Source: an uncultured Peptoniphilus sp.
GTDB taxonomy: Bacteria > Bacillota > Clostridia > Tissierellales > Peptoniphilaceae
Length of the DNA stretch: 23,078 nucleotides
Direction: 5' to 3'
Assembly (NCBI GenBank): GCA_902488455.1
Contig: CABTWG010000016.1
Coordinates: 1 to 23,078 of the forward strand
Shown here: positions 9,801 to 17,334 of the stretch, piece after piece
Numbering within the stretch: the first letter of the stretch is position 1
How the letters are laid out: every line of letters begins with the position of its first letter
Notes under the pieces: generated by a model
What the model was told of the DNA's origin: nothing
Database searches by the model: none
Seen by the model: the letters and a program-made list of their open reading frames with translations, nothing else
Program-made: the position numbers and the translations under genes

Positions 9801-10559
9801 ACTTTGTGCAGAATCGAGAGTAGGCGGTTCTCCAGGTCTTAATTTTTTATAAATTTCAATTAAAGCCTCTTCTTTATTAGTGGTCAAATCTTTTTCAAAT
9901 GTTCTAAGAAGTAGTTCGGATTCACCTAAAAATTCTGTAATTTCTTCATTTGATTCTACACCAATTGCACGTAGAAGTACTGTAATTGGTATCTTTCTAG
10001 TTCTATCTATTCTTACGTTAATTACGCTTTGAGAGTCTGTTTCGTATTCAAGCCAAGCTCCTCTATTTGGAATAAGAGTAGCTGAAATAAGCTTTCTACC
10101 TACCTTGTCAGTTTCTTGTTTGTAGTAAGCTCCCGGACTTCTAACAAGCTGAGAAACGACTACACGTTCCGCTCCGTTTATGATAAATGTTCCTGTCGGT
10201 GTCATAAGAGGAAGATCTCCCATAAACACTTCTTGTTCTTTAACTTCTCCAGTCTTAGTGTTTATAAGTCTAACCATCACCTTAAGTGGTGCAGCGTAGT
10301 TAGTATCCCTTGCCTTTGACTCATCTATATCGTACTTTGCTTGTTCGTCGTGAAGTTTATAATCTACAAACTCCAAGATTAAATTGCCGGCATAGTCTTC
10401 AATAGGACTTACATCTTCAAAAACTTCTCTAAGTCCTTCTTCAAGAAGCCATTTGTATGAACTTGTTTGAACTTCGATTAAGTTAGGTAGACTTAAAACC
10501 TCCTCAATCCTTGAAAAACTCATTCTTTCGCGTTTCCCGTATTTAACAGGATGTACCAT
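6819..10559 (-). CDS. rpoB: DNA-directed RNA polymerase subunit beta
   Basis: Second catalytic subunit of RNA polymerase and target of rifampicin. The chosen ATG (10559-10557) sits about 5 nt after AGGGGTGA. A TTG one codon upstream (10562) would crowd the ribosome binding site. The product is then 1246 residues, starting [20 protein letters not shown]. The rifampicin pocket [20 protein letters not shown] has D501, H511 and S516 at the E. coli D516, H526 and S531 positions, all in the sensitive form. Further hallmarks are [48 protein letters not shown] and the C-terminal [20 protein letters not shown]. The tail is strongly acidic (six consecutive Asp, then a final EEEE). Upstream lies a protease gene rather than the usual rplJ-rplL, and rpoB has its own promoter. 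Confidence 0.98.
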   Translation of the reverse strand: [1246 protein letters not shown]

Positions 10560-10591
10560 CAAATCACCCCTACTTTTGGTATCTAAACGAT

Positions 10592-10623
10592 TAATTTAGA
10601 GCCTATGAGTCCACTCTAAATTA
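10592..10623 (-). promoter_or_regulatory. Stem-loop in the rpoB 5' leader
   Basis: TAATTTAGAG (10623-10614 on the minus strand) pairs with CTCTAAATTA (10601-10592) over 10 bp around a 12-nt loop. It lies in the ~75-nt leader between the predicted rpoB start site and the ribosome binding site. No U-tract follows, so it is not a terminator. Its role is unknown. Confidence 0.5.
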
Positions 10624-10640
10624 TTATTATGCAATTTATT

Positions 10641-10669
10641 ATTATAACACTAACTGTCAAGGTTTCCAA
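10641..10669 (-). promoter_or_regulatory. rpoB promoter
   Basis: Perfect -10 TATAAT (10646-10641) with an upstream TG forming an extended -10 (TGTTATAAT), 17 bp from a 4/6 -35 TTGGAA (10669-10664). A perfect TTGACA overlaps at 10660-10655 but would need a 22-bp spacer to reach CATAAT, so the TTGGAA/TATAAT pair is preferred. The predicted start is near 10634, giving a leader of about 75 nt. Confidence 0.7.
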
Positions 10670-10704
10670 TAGATATGTAGAAAAAATTCTATTATTTCAA
10701 GAAA

Positions 10705-10775
10705 TTTTCACTGTTTTAAAATTTTTATTAAAATTTTTTTATTTTTAAAAGTTTTTAATCGTTTTTTTAAATTTT
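10705..10775. promoter_or_regulatory. Roughly phased A/T-tracts upstream of the rpoB promoter
   Basis: Runs of four to seven T on the plus strand (A on the rpoB coding strand) begin at 10705, 10714, 10722, 10734, 10742, 10752, 10762 and 10772. The steps are 9, 8, 12, 8, 10, 10 and 10. This near-helical spacing is a pattern known to bend DNA. It lies 70-140 bp upstream of the predicted rpoB start, where bent A-rich DNA or UP-like sequence can aid promoters. The rest of the 10560-10867 gap is A+T-rich with no gene seen. Confidence 0.45.
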
Positions 10776-10827
10776 CTTTCTATTATATATATGTATATAT
10801 GTTATTTATGTAATATTTTATATTCAT

Positions 10828-10857
10828 AAAAAAAAGAACCTCGTTTCCAAGGTTCTT
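10828..10857 (-). terminator. Intrinsic terminator of the S8 protease gene
   Basis: On the minus strand AAGAACCTTG pairs with CGAGGTTCTT (10 bp including one G-T pair) around a GAAA tetraloop, followed directly by a run of T. It begins 11 nt after the protease stop codon and should insulate the protease transcript from rpoB. Confidence 0.93.
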
Positions 10858-10867
10858 AATTAAGATT

Positions 10868-13800
10868 TTAATTATTCTTTTCTATTAACTCTGCAAGTTT
10901 AACTAAAACTTTTGCAAGTTTTTCTCTAGTTAAAACTTCTCTACTATTTTCAAAGTCTTCTTCTGATAAAATTTTAGATGCTATTAGCTTTTCATATGAG
11001 CTTTGTGCCCATTCTGAAATATTTCTACCAGTTTTTTCTCTGCTTATCAGTTCTAGATTTCCTTTTTCTAAAAATTTATCAAGTATTACTGCAAGTTCTT
11101 CAATATTTATATCTTTGTCTGGTTTAAAAGTGTTGTCGCCGTATCCAGCCACTATTTTCTTTGTCTTTGCCCAACTTATTGAATTGTAATACCATAAATC
11201 TTTTCTAACGTCTTTAAAGTCTGAAGAATAGTTTGAATCGTCTTCAACAAGTCTCTTTAGAGATTCTACAACCATTGCTCTCGTTATTTTAAAGTCTGGA
11301 GCAAATCTATCTTCTGAAACTCCTACTAATAGTCCTCTTCTTATTGCTTCATCTACATATGGCTTGTATTTAGAGTCCTTGGTATCTTTAAATTCTATTA
11401 ATTCCTTCTTCGCATCTAAGTTTTCCTTAAACTTTAGTAGAGGTCCATCTACCTCTATTAGTTTATCTTCCTTCTTTGGTTCATTTCTAACAATATCAAA
11501 GATTGGGTTTACAAATATAGGACTAATTGGAATAATAGTGCCTTCTTCATACATTGGTGGCTTTGTTGGATCTACTGGATCTGGTATTATTGGATCCGTT
11601 GGTTTTGGCTCAACTGTAGATTTTGGTTTTAATCCATCTAGGGCAAATTTTACCATTTGAATGTAAGTCTTTAGTTTTTCTATATCCTTTGAATCCTTAT
11701 CTATTTTTGTAAGTGTTTCATCCAATAGTTTTAAAGATTTTTCGGTATATTTATCTCTTTCTACTCCATTTGCTTTTTCTAGAAGTTCATCTAATTCTTT
11801 AGATAGGTTTTCTAGCTCTTTATCATCTTCAATTGGTGGGTTCTGTGGAGACTCTCCTTCAGTTATGCCTATCATAGTATTGTTGGTCATCGCAAAGTAT
11901 CTAGGATATACAAGTCCATCATCATCTTCTATGATAATTTCGTAGACTCCTTCATTTCCTGCGAATAAATAACTAATAGTTCCATTTTCTTCTTCGGAAT
12001 CCATTAAATAAGGTAGAAAATCTCCAGTTTTTACATTCTTTACCTTTATATTTATTCTTCTTGGAGAATATATAAATGCTACCCCTTCTTCGCTTGACGT
12101 TTTATCTTCAAACACAAAATCTAGAGTAGATTTTTCATTTGCATTTACCTTTACTATCTTTAAATTATCTTGACTAGTGTTAACAGAGTTTTCATCCATT
12201 TCAGGAGTTACTACATAGTAGCCTTCTGGAATATTATTTAGATCAGTGTACACCTTATTATTTAGGCCTTTGTAACCTCTTATATCTCTTATTATATATT
12301 TTTGAGTGTATCCTAGGTCATTGGAATTGTCATTTATTTCTAAACTTCCAAATCCTTCTGACTTTTTGATATCCACTTGTATATTAGCATCTTCACCATC
12401 TTCTATTTTAGAAATAGATTTATTAGGAAACTTTGTTATCTTTCCTGATTCTAATTCTAAATAGACAAGTGCCGGTTCTGCATAATATCCCTCTTCCGGA
12501 ATAGGAAGTAGAAGATAATTCTTAGGATCAAGCTCTACTCCTGATTCTACTTCTTTTGATCCTGCTAAGTTTATAAATGATGCTTTATCATCTGTTCCTT
12601 CTAGGTTTAGGTCATATTTTACCTTATCTTGATTTTCTCCAAAGATATTTAAGGTTGTACTCTTCTTTTCCACATCTATATCGAAGGAAATATTTCCAGC
12701 CTTATTTAGTTTTGAGTTGTCATCAACAACTAAATTATTTAAAGATTTATTGTCATCTATCTTTGAATCTTTCCCACTTTCATCTTTGATGGTTCTCTTT
12801 AGATTTATTTTGTAATTCTCTGTATCACCATTTATTATTACTTTATAATCTCCATATGGTATCAACTTGGCAAAAGCTTTTGCTCCTACTCCACTGTCGT
12901 CATTCTTACCTACTTCTAGATTTAACTCTATTCTTTCTTTCGTATCTTTATTTTCAAGAGTTATACCTGAGAACTTGTCAGTGTAACTATACATCCAGAA
13001 GTATACGTAGTGGGCATCTAGTTTGTTTACTTTGACAGTTATATCAGTTTTTTCTCCAGGTTTTACCTCAAAATCGTAGATATAGATATCTTTTACTATC
13101 TTTTTACCATTGTCATCCAGCTCTTCGGTTTCAAGTTTTTCAACTTTTAAATCATTTAGAGCTTTGTCATTTACCTTTTCAATCTTATAAATTTCTGATG
13201 GATTTTCGATTTTAAGAGAGTATTTACCTGGTGCAAGTTTATCTTCAAAGAATTCTCTTCCCTTTTCATCTATGATTTTGTAATTTAATTTGAAGTCAGG
13301 ATCATCCTTGTTGAGTTCTACTTTGATATTTGCACCGGAAGTTTCATCATCAAGTGCCATCTTCGCTGTAGTTTTAAGAGTGTTGTATCCAAGGTCCTTT
13401 ACTTCTATAGTTACATCATCTAGGTCTGTGCCTTCTGGAATACTGTATCTATCCTCAGTCTTTTCTACTACTTCATCTCCGATTTTTACTATTACTTCTC
13501 TTATTCCATTTTCATCTTTTGGTGCAAAGCTAAGCATATTATTTTCAAACTTTATATCCTCGATGGTTGGTTTTGTAATATCTATGGTGAAGTACATATT
13601 TACATCTTTTGCTGGATTATTTTCGTCCCTATATGCCTTTATGGTTACTACATAATCCCCTTCTTCCACTTGTTTGCTATTATTAGGAAATGGAATATCG
13701 ATGTAGTAGGAGCTACCCATCATAGGTGAACCGAAATTCTTTACAATCTCTTCTTTCTTCAAGAAATTTTGTATCGAATCTGGAATTATATTTCCACCAT

Positions 13801-16540
13801 CATCTAATTTATAGATATCCACGTCTACAAACCCACTTCTAAGCATGGTGTATCTTGTGAAGACATAGTCTGCGTATCCATCTCTATTTGGAGATAGTAC
13901 GTGTTTATCATAGAACTGAGGATTCTTTGTTGTGTAGTCTTTAGTTTGTCCCAAGATTTCTGTGCGGTTTCCTATATTTGTATAGAGATGAGTAAAGTCG
14001 AAGTTACTTATTTCCCCCTCTTTGGACATATCTGCTATATGGGTGTTTCCCTCTTCATTCCAGTAGAATGGAATTTTATTTTCCTTTGTTAAGTCATAAA
14101 TAGATGGTTCTACATAGTCAAGTCTATCCAAATCTCCCACAAATGTTATAAATGGAATTGAAATTGTAGGCTCTTCTTGATTTTCAAATACTACAAATCC
14201 ATCTATAAAGTATCCATTTGGCATCTCACTTCTAAGTTGGTTTGAGAAATTCCTTGTATCTATATTTACACTTATTTCCTTTGTCTCTTTTGCACCAATA
14301 GTTATCTTTCCATTGTAGTCATCTCTTAAAGATCTAGTCATGAGGTTTAGATAACCGTCTTTAGTTACTCTATCTGCTACAATTACTGTCTTGTAGTTGT
14401 AGGTCAGTGTTTCATCAGATAGGTTTTGAATTTTAAAATTTAGAGTTTCGTTATCTGTTGCTGCCTTTTTAAATAGTTTTGTCTCTCCATTGTCTCCTAT
14501 TAATATAGCTTTTGTGTGTAGTGCTTTTTGAAGCTTCATAACTCCAGCTCCTTGACTTCTTGGACTGGTTGCAGCTTTGTAGTGGTTGTAGTGAATTTCT
14601 GCAGTACTCATTAGAAGATTTCTAATTCTCTGCCATTTCTCTTCTGTTTTAAGTTCTGGGAATCTTTCATCCACCATTGATCTTGTAAGTGCCAATGCTC
14701 CTGCAGCGTGTGGAGTAGCCATAGATGTACCACTTTGCACATTGTAAGTATTGTTATTACCTAGAGAAAATATATTTCCACCAGGAGCAGTAATCTCTGG
14801 TTTGAAAATGCCATCACTGGTTAGACCAAAACTTGAAAATTCTGAAATTTGTCCTTTAAGTGGGTTCGCAAATTCTTTTCTTCCATTCTTAAATACGATC
14901 TTTCCACCGTTTTCTCTAAGCTTAAGTCCAGTTGAATAGTAAAGGCAAGCTACTGGTATACCTTGGTTACCAGCATTCTTCATGCCTATAAATTCATCTC
15001 CACCTTCCATATGGTTATGAATAAATATAGCCTTTGCTCCCTTTTCTTTTGCTATCTTAACTTTTTCTGAAAATGGAATTACTCCTCTTTCTAAAAGAAC
15101 AACTTTGCCATTCACATCTTTTCCCACATAGTCTTCTTCTCTTCCAAGACCTACAAATTCCAGGTCAAATTCTTTATCGACTTCAAGCTTGGGCTCTTTG
15201 TTGTTATCATCCTTTGACCATTCTAGGAAGAAACTTTCTGTGTTTCCATCCTTAGTGATATTGTTAAAATATTTTTGAACCGTAAATCCATTTTCAATAG
15301 ATGCCACAGCAAATGATTTTTCTGCTGCAGCTGGGTTAGCAAGTATTCCATAGTCAGGATTTTCTGCTTTTGGTGAGAATCCAAGTCCCTTACCATAAGA
15401 AGTATTATTTCCTGCTGCTATTGCTACTACACATCCCGCTTCTTCAAGTCTATCTATTGCATCTGTAATTTCTTTATCTATATTTGTACTATCTCCAGCA
15501 GGTGCACCAATGCTCATATTTACTGCTGTTACCTTTAATTTTGCGCAGTCTTCAAGTGCTTTTAGGTAGATTGCTGGAGCAGTTCCCGCATTTTCATCAG
15601 AGAAAACTCTCATTAGTGCAAGTTGTGCTTCTGGTGCTACACCTATTAGTTCTCTTTCTGATTCACCAAGCTTTACCGTAACCCTATTTCCTGCTACTGT
15701 CCCTGCCACGTGTTGTCCGTGGGAGTTTTCTTTCTTTTCTTTTACTAAATCGAAATTAGAGGTTGTATAGTAGTTGTACACATATGGAATCTTTTCACTT
15801 TTGTAAAAACCGTGATCAAGTATTCCATCCGTCTTTAACTTTTCTATTTCTTCCTTAGAATACATCGCATTTTCTTTACCTATATCAGTAAGATAAAAAG
15901 CTTCGTGTTCAGTATCAAATCCTGAATCTATAACCGCAACTAGAGTTCCTTGCCCCTTGTACTTAGAATATACTTCTTCATTTCCGATAATATCCCTTGA
16001 TTGAGCAGTTCTAAATGATACAGAACCTTTTCTATTAAACAAATCTTCCGTTGTAGATATAGGCTTATTTATATTGTTTTGGATACTTACAGATTTTACA
16101 AAGTCAAGCTTTGCGATTTCTTTTGCATCTTTAAAAGAAATCTCTGTATCGAATCCTAAAAGTAAAACATTGAACTCATTTAACGGTTCAAGGTCTATAC
16201 CTCTTTTTCTAATTTGGCTTAAAGCTTCGTTTACAGCTGATTTTCCAAAATTAATTTGGTTTTTAATTCCGTTGTCACTATAAAGCTTGTCAGATTCTAC
16301 CATCTTTCCCAGGTAACTAAAAGATTCTGGATTCAAGGTTACTATTACCTTTATCTTATCTTCATCTTTTATCTTACCTTTTGACTGAAAAATCAAATCT
16401 TTTACTTTTTGATTTTCGTCTGCTTCAATAGCTTTCGTATCAAGTCTGTCGAATTTTTCATTGTCAACTTCCGCAAAAGTGACCACATTTGGCACTAACA
16501 TTAAGAGTGCTAAAATTAATGAAAGTAATCTTTTTTTCAT
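10868..16540 (-). CDS. Secreted S8 cell-envelope protease (lactocepin/C5a-peptidase type) with SLH domains
   Basis: Extracellular subtilisin-family protease of 1890 residues. The signal peptide (1-23, MKKRLLSLILALLML...TFA) is followed by an inhibitor_I9-like propeptide. The catalytic residues are D205 (VAVIDSGFD), H274 (NSHGQHVAGT) and S606 (SGTSMATPHAAG), with oxyanion N378 (AIAAGNN). A PA domain is inserted at about 460-550. Fn3-like domains follow (about 690-800), then an SPNRDGYADYVF segment (883-894) resembling the SPNGDG motif of streptococcal C5a peptidase. Several divergent beta-rich modules (about 1000-1560), a helical FIVAR-like stretch (about 1575-1640) and a Pro-rich linker (about 1644-1662) precede three SLH repeats (about 1717-1767, 1775-1826, 1840-1886). 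There is no LPXTG, so anchoring is probably non-covalent through SLH. The ATG has a GGAGGA site. The gene is monocistronic, with its own promoter and terminator. Substrate is unknown. Confidence 0.93.
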   Translation of the reverse strand: MKKRLLSLILALLMLVPNVVTFAEVDNEKFDRLDTKAIEADENQKVKDLIFQSKGKIKDEDKIKVIVTLNPESFSYLGKMVESDKLYSDNGIKNQINFGKSAVNEALSQIRKRGIDLEPLNEFNVLLLGFDTEISFKDAKEIAKLDFVKSVSIQNNINKPISTTEDLFNRKGSVSFRTAQSRDIIGNEEVYSKYKGQGTLVAVIDSGFDTEHEAFYLTDIGKENAMYSKEEIEKLKTDGILDHGFYKSEKIPYVYNYYTTSNFDLVKEKKENSHGQHVAGTVAGNRVTVKLGESERELIGVAPEAQLALMRVFSDENAGTAPAIYLKALEDCAKLKVTAVNMSIGAPAGDSTNIDKEITDAIDRLEEAGCVVAIAAGNNTSYGKGLGFSPKAENPDYGILANPAAAEKSFAVASIENGFTVQKYFNNITKDGNTESFFLEWSKDDNNKEPKLEVDKEFDLEFVGLGREEDYVGKDVNGKVVLLERGVIPFSEKVKIAKEKGAKAIFIHNHMEGGDEFIGMKNAGNQGIPVACLYYSTGLKLRENGGKIVFKNGRKEFANPLKGQISEFSSFGLTSDGIFKPEITAPGGNIFSLGNNNTYNVQSGTSMATPHAAGALALTRSMVDERFPELKTEEKWQRIRNLLMSTAEIHYNHYKAATSPRSQGAGVMKLQKALHTKAILIGDNGETKLFKKAATDNETLNFKIQNLSDETLTYNYKTVIVADRVTKDGYLNLMTRSLRDDYNGKITIGAKETKEISVNIDTRNFSNQLRSEMPNGYFIDGFVVFENQEEPTISIPFITFVGDLDRLDYVEPSIYDLTKENKIPFYWNEEGNTHIADMSKEGEISNFDFTHLYTNIGNRTEILGQTKDYTTKNPQFYDKHVLSPNRDGYADYVFTRYTMLRSGFVDVDIYKLDDGGNIIPDSIQNFLKKEEIVKNFGSPMMGSSYYIDIPFPNNSKQVEEGDYVVTIKAYRDENNPAKDVNMYFTIDITKPTIEDIKFENNMLSFAPKDENGIREVIVKIGDEVVEKTEDRYSIPEGTDLDDVTIEVKDLGYNTLKTTAKMALDDETSGANIKVELNKDDPDFKLNYKIIDEKGREFFEDKLAPGKYSLKIENPSEIYKIEKVNDKALNDLKVEKLETEELDDNGKKIVKDIYIYDFEVKPGEKTDITVKVNKLDAHYVYFWMYSYTDKFSGITLENKDTKERIELNLEVGKNDDSGVGAKAFAKLIPYGDYKVIINGDTENYKINLKRTIKDESGKDSKIDDNKSLNNLVVDDNSKLNKAGNISFDIDVEKKSTTLNIFGENQDKVKYDLNLEGTDDKASFINLAGSKEVESGVELDPKNYLLLPIPEEGYYAEPALVYLELESGKITKFPNKSISKIEDGEDANIQVDIKKSEGFGSLEINDNSNDLGYTQKYIIRDIRGYKGLNNKVYTDLNNIPEGYYVVTPEMDENSVNTSQDNLKIVKVNANEKSTLDFVFEDKTSSEEGVAFIYSPRRINIKVKNVKTGDFLPYLMDSEEENGTISYLFAGNEGVYEIIIEDDDGLVYPRYFAMTNNTMIGITEGESPQNPPIEDDKELENLSKELDELLEKANGVERDKYTEKSLKLLDETLTKIDKDSKDIEKLKTYIQMVKFALDGLKPKSTVEPKPTDPIIPDPVDPTKPPMYEEGTIIPISPIFVNPIFDIVRNEPKKEDKLIEVDGPLLKFKENLDAKKELIEFKDTKDSKYKPYVDEAIRRGLLVGVSEDRFAPDFKITRAMVVESLKRLVEDDSNYSSDFKDVRKDLWYYNSISWAKTKKIVAGYGDNTFKPDKDINIEELAVILDKFLEKGNLELISREKTGRNISEWAQSSYEKLIASKILSEEDFENSREVLTREKLAKVLVKLAELIEKNN

Positions 16541-16568
16541 TGTGTCCTCCTCTATAAATTACTTCTAA

Positions 16569-16598
16569 ATAATAACATAATTTTATGTTAAAATTCAA
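16569..16598 (-). promoter_or_regulatory. Promoter of the S8 protease gene
   Basis: Minus-strand -35 TTGAAT (16598-16593), an 18-bp spacer, and -10 TATTAT (16574-16569) with an upstream TG (TGTTATTAT). The predicted start is near 16562, about 22 nt before the ATG, which leaves room for the GGAGGA site at 16546-16551. Confidence 0.55.
16573..16590. promoter_or_regulatory. Inverted repeat in the protease promoter spacer, candidate operator
   Basis: TAACATAA-TT-TTATGTTA is a perfect 8+8 inverted repeat. It fills the spacer between the -35 and -10 of the protease promoter, overlapping the -10 by two bases. A dimeric repressor bound here would block polymerase. I do not recognise it as a known regulator's box. 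A+T-rich DNA can give such repeats by chance, but the exact placement is suggestive. Confidence 0.4.
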
Positions 16599-16744
16599 CA
16601 CAAGGAAGTGATAAATCAATCTTTGAATAAACCGCCAAAGTACAATTTAAGCCATTCTTACTAATAGATAAATTTTAAAAAAAAATTATTTTACATATAA
16701 AGAATAGTTTTAAATCTTCTCATTTCTTTTCAATAATATCTATC

Positions 16745-16773
16745 TTTTTAAATCCGCCTAACTATGATAAAAT
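16745..16773 (+). promoter_or_regulatory. Possible lepB-lepA-hemW promoter
   Basis: Extended -10 TGATAAAAT (TAAAAT at 16768-16773) with a poor -35 TTTTTA (16745-16750) at 17 bp. The predicted start near 16780 leaves a very short leader ending in the AGGAGGT site at 16784-16790. The -35 is weak, so this rests mainly on the extended -10 and on position. The remainder of the 16541-16794 gap is A+T-rich, with no gene or terminator seen. Confidence 0.45.
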
Positions 16774-16794
16774 AAAGGTCTATAGGAGGTAACT

Positions 16795-17334
16795 ATGTCA
16801 AAAGAAAGTATTTCACTGATTAAAAGTATAGTTATTGCAGTTATCTTAGGACTGCTTATTAGAAATTATGTATTTAATATTGCAGCTGTAAACGGGGAGA
16901 GTATGGAGAATACTCTTCATCACAAGGATCTTTTGTTCTGCCTATCTTACAAGAAGTTTCAAGAGGTGGAAAGAGATTCAATCGTTGTTATTAAACCTCC
17001 AATCCCTGGAGAAAAAAGAAAATTTATTAAGAGAGTTATCGGTCTTCCTGGTGAGACTGTAACTATAAAAGACGGACAGGTTTACATAGATGGAGAGCTT
17101 CTTGATGAGCCTTATGTAAAAGATTTTACTCCTGCCCATCTATTTGGAGATGCAGATGATGAATTTGTACTAGGTGATGGCGAATACTTCGTAATGGGAG
17201 ACAATCGTCTAAACTCAGAGGACTCGAGAGCTTTTGGACCTATAACCAAGAAGAATATCTACTCCTTTGCAGTTTATAGATTCTTCCCTTTCAAATCAGC
17301 CACATCTATTGTTTATAAAGATAAGGAGAATTAA
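16795..17334 (+). CDS. lepB: Signal peptidase I
   Basis: Membrane serine protease (S26 family) that removes signal peptides from exported proteins on the outer face of the membrane. The 179 residues are typical of the short Gram-positive type. A single N-terminal membrane segment (about 8-30) is followed by box B with nucleophile S36 (NGESMENT). The general-base lysine K79 lies in box D (FIKRVIGLPGE), and box E is MGDNRLNSEDSR (134-145). The AGGAGGT site at 16784-16790 sets the ATG. The stop TAA shares one base with the lepA ATG (TAATG), so the two are translationally coupled. It is first gene of lepB-lepA-hemW. The divergently encoded protease has a signal peptide that this enzyme could process. 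Confidence 0.96.
   Translation: MSKESISLIKSIVIAVILGLLIRNYVFNIAAVNGESMENTLHHKDLLFCLSYKKFQEVERDSIVVIKPPIPGEKRKFIKRVIGLPGETVTIKDGQVYIDGELLDEPYVKDFTPAHLFGDADDEFVLGDGEYFVMGDNRLNSEDSRAFGPITKKNIYSFAVYRFFPFKSATSIVYKDKEN

Noticed and set aside
2730..10559. Streptomycin or rifampicin resistance mutations in rpsL and rpoB
   Set aside because: The key positions (S12 K56 and K101; RpoB D501, H511, S516) are all wild type.
10562..10562. TTG at 10562-10560 as the rpoB start
   Set aside because: It lies only 2 nt after AGGGGTG, whereas the ATG one codon later has proper spacing.
16541..16794. Small gene or riboswitch in the divergent gap
   Set aside because: No open frame with a ribosome binding site and no recognisable aptamer; only A+T-rich DNA with two promoters and an inverted repeat.
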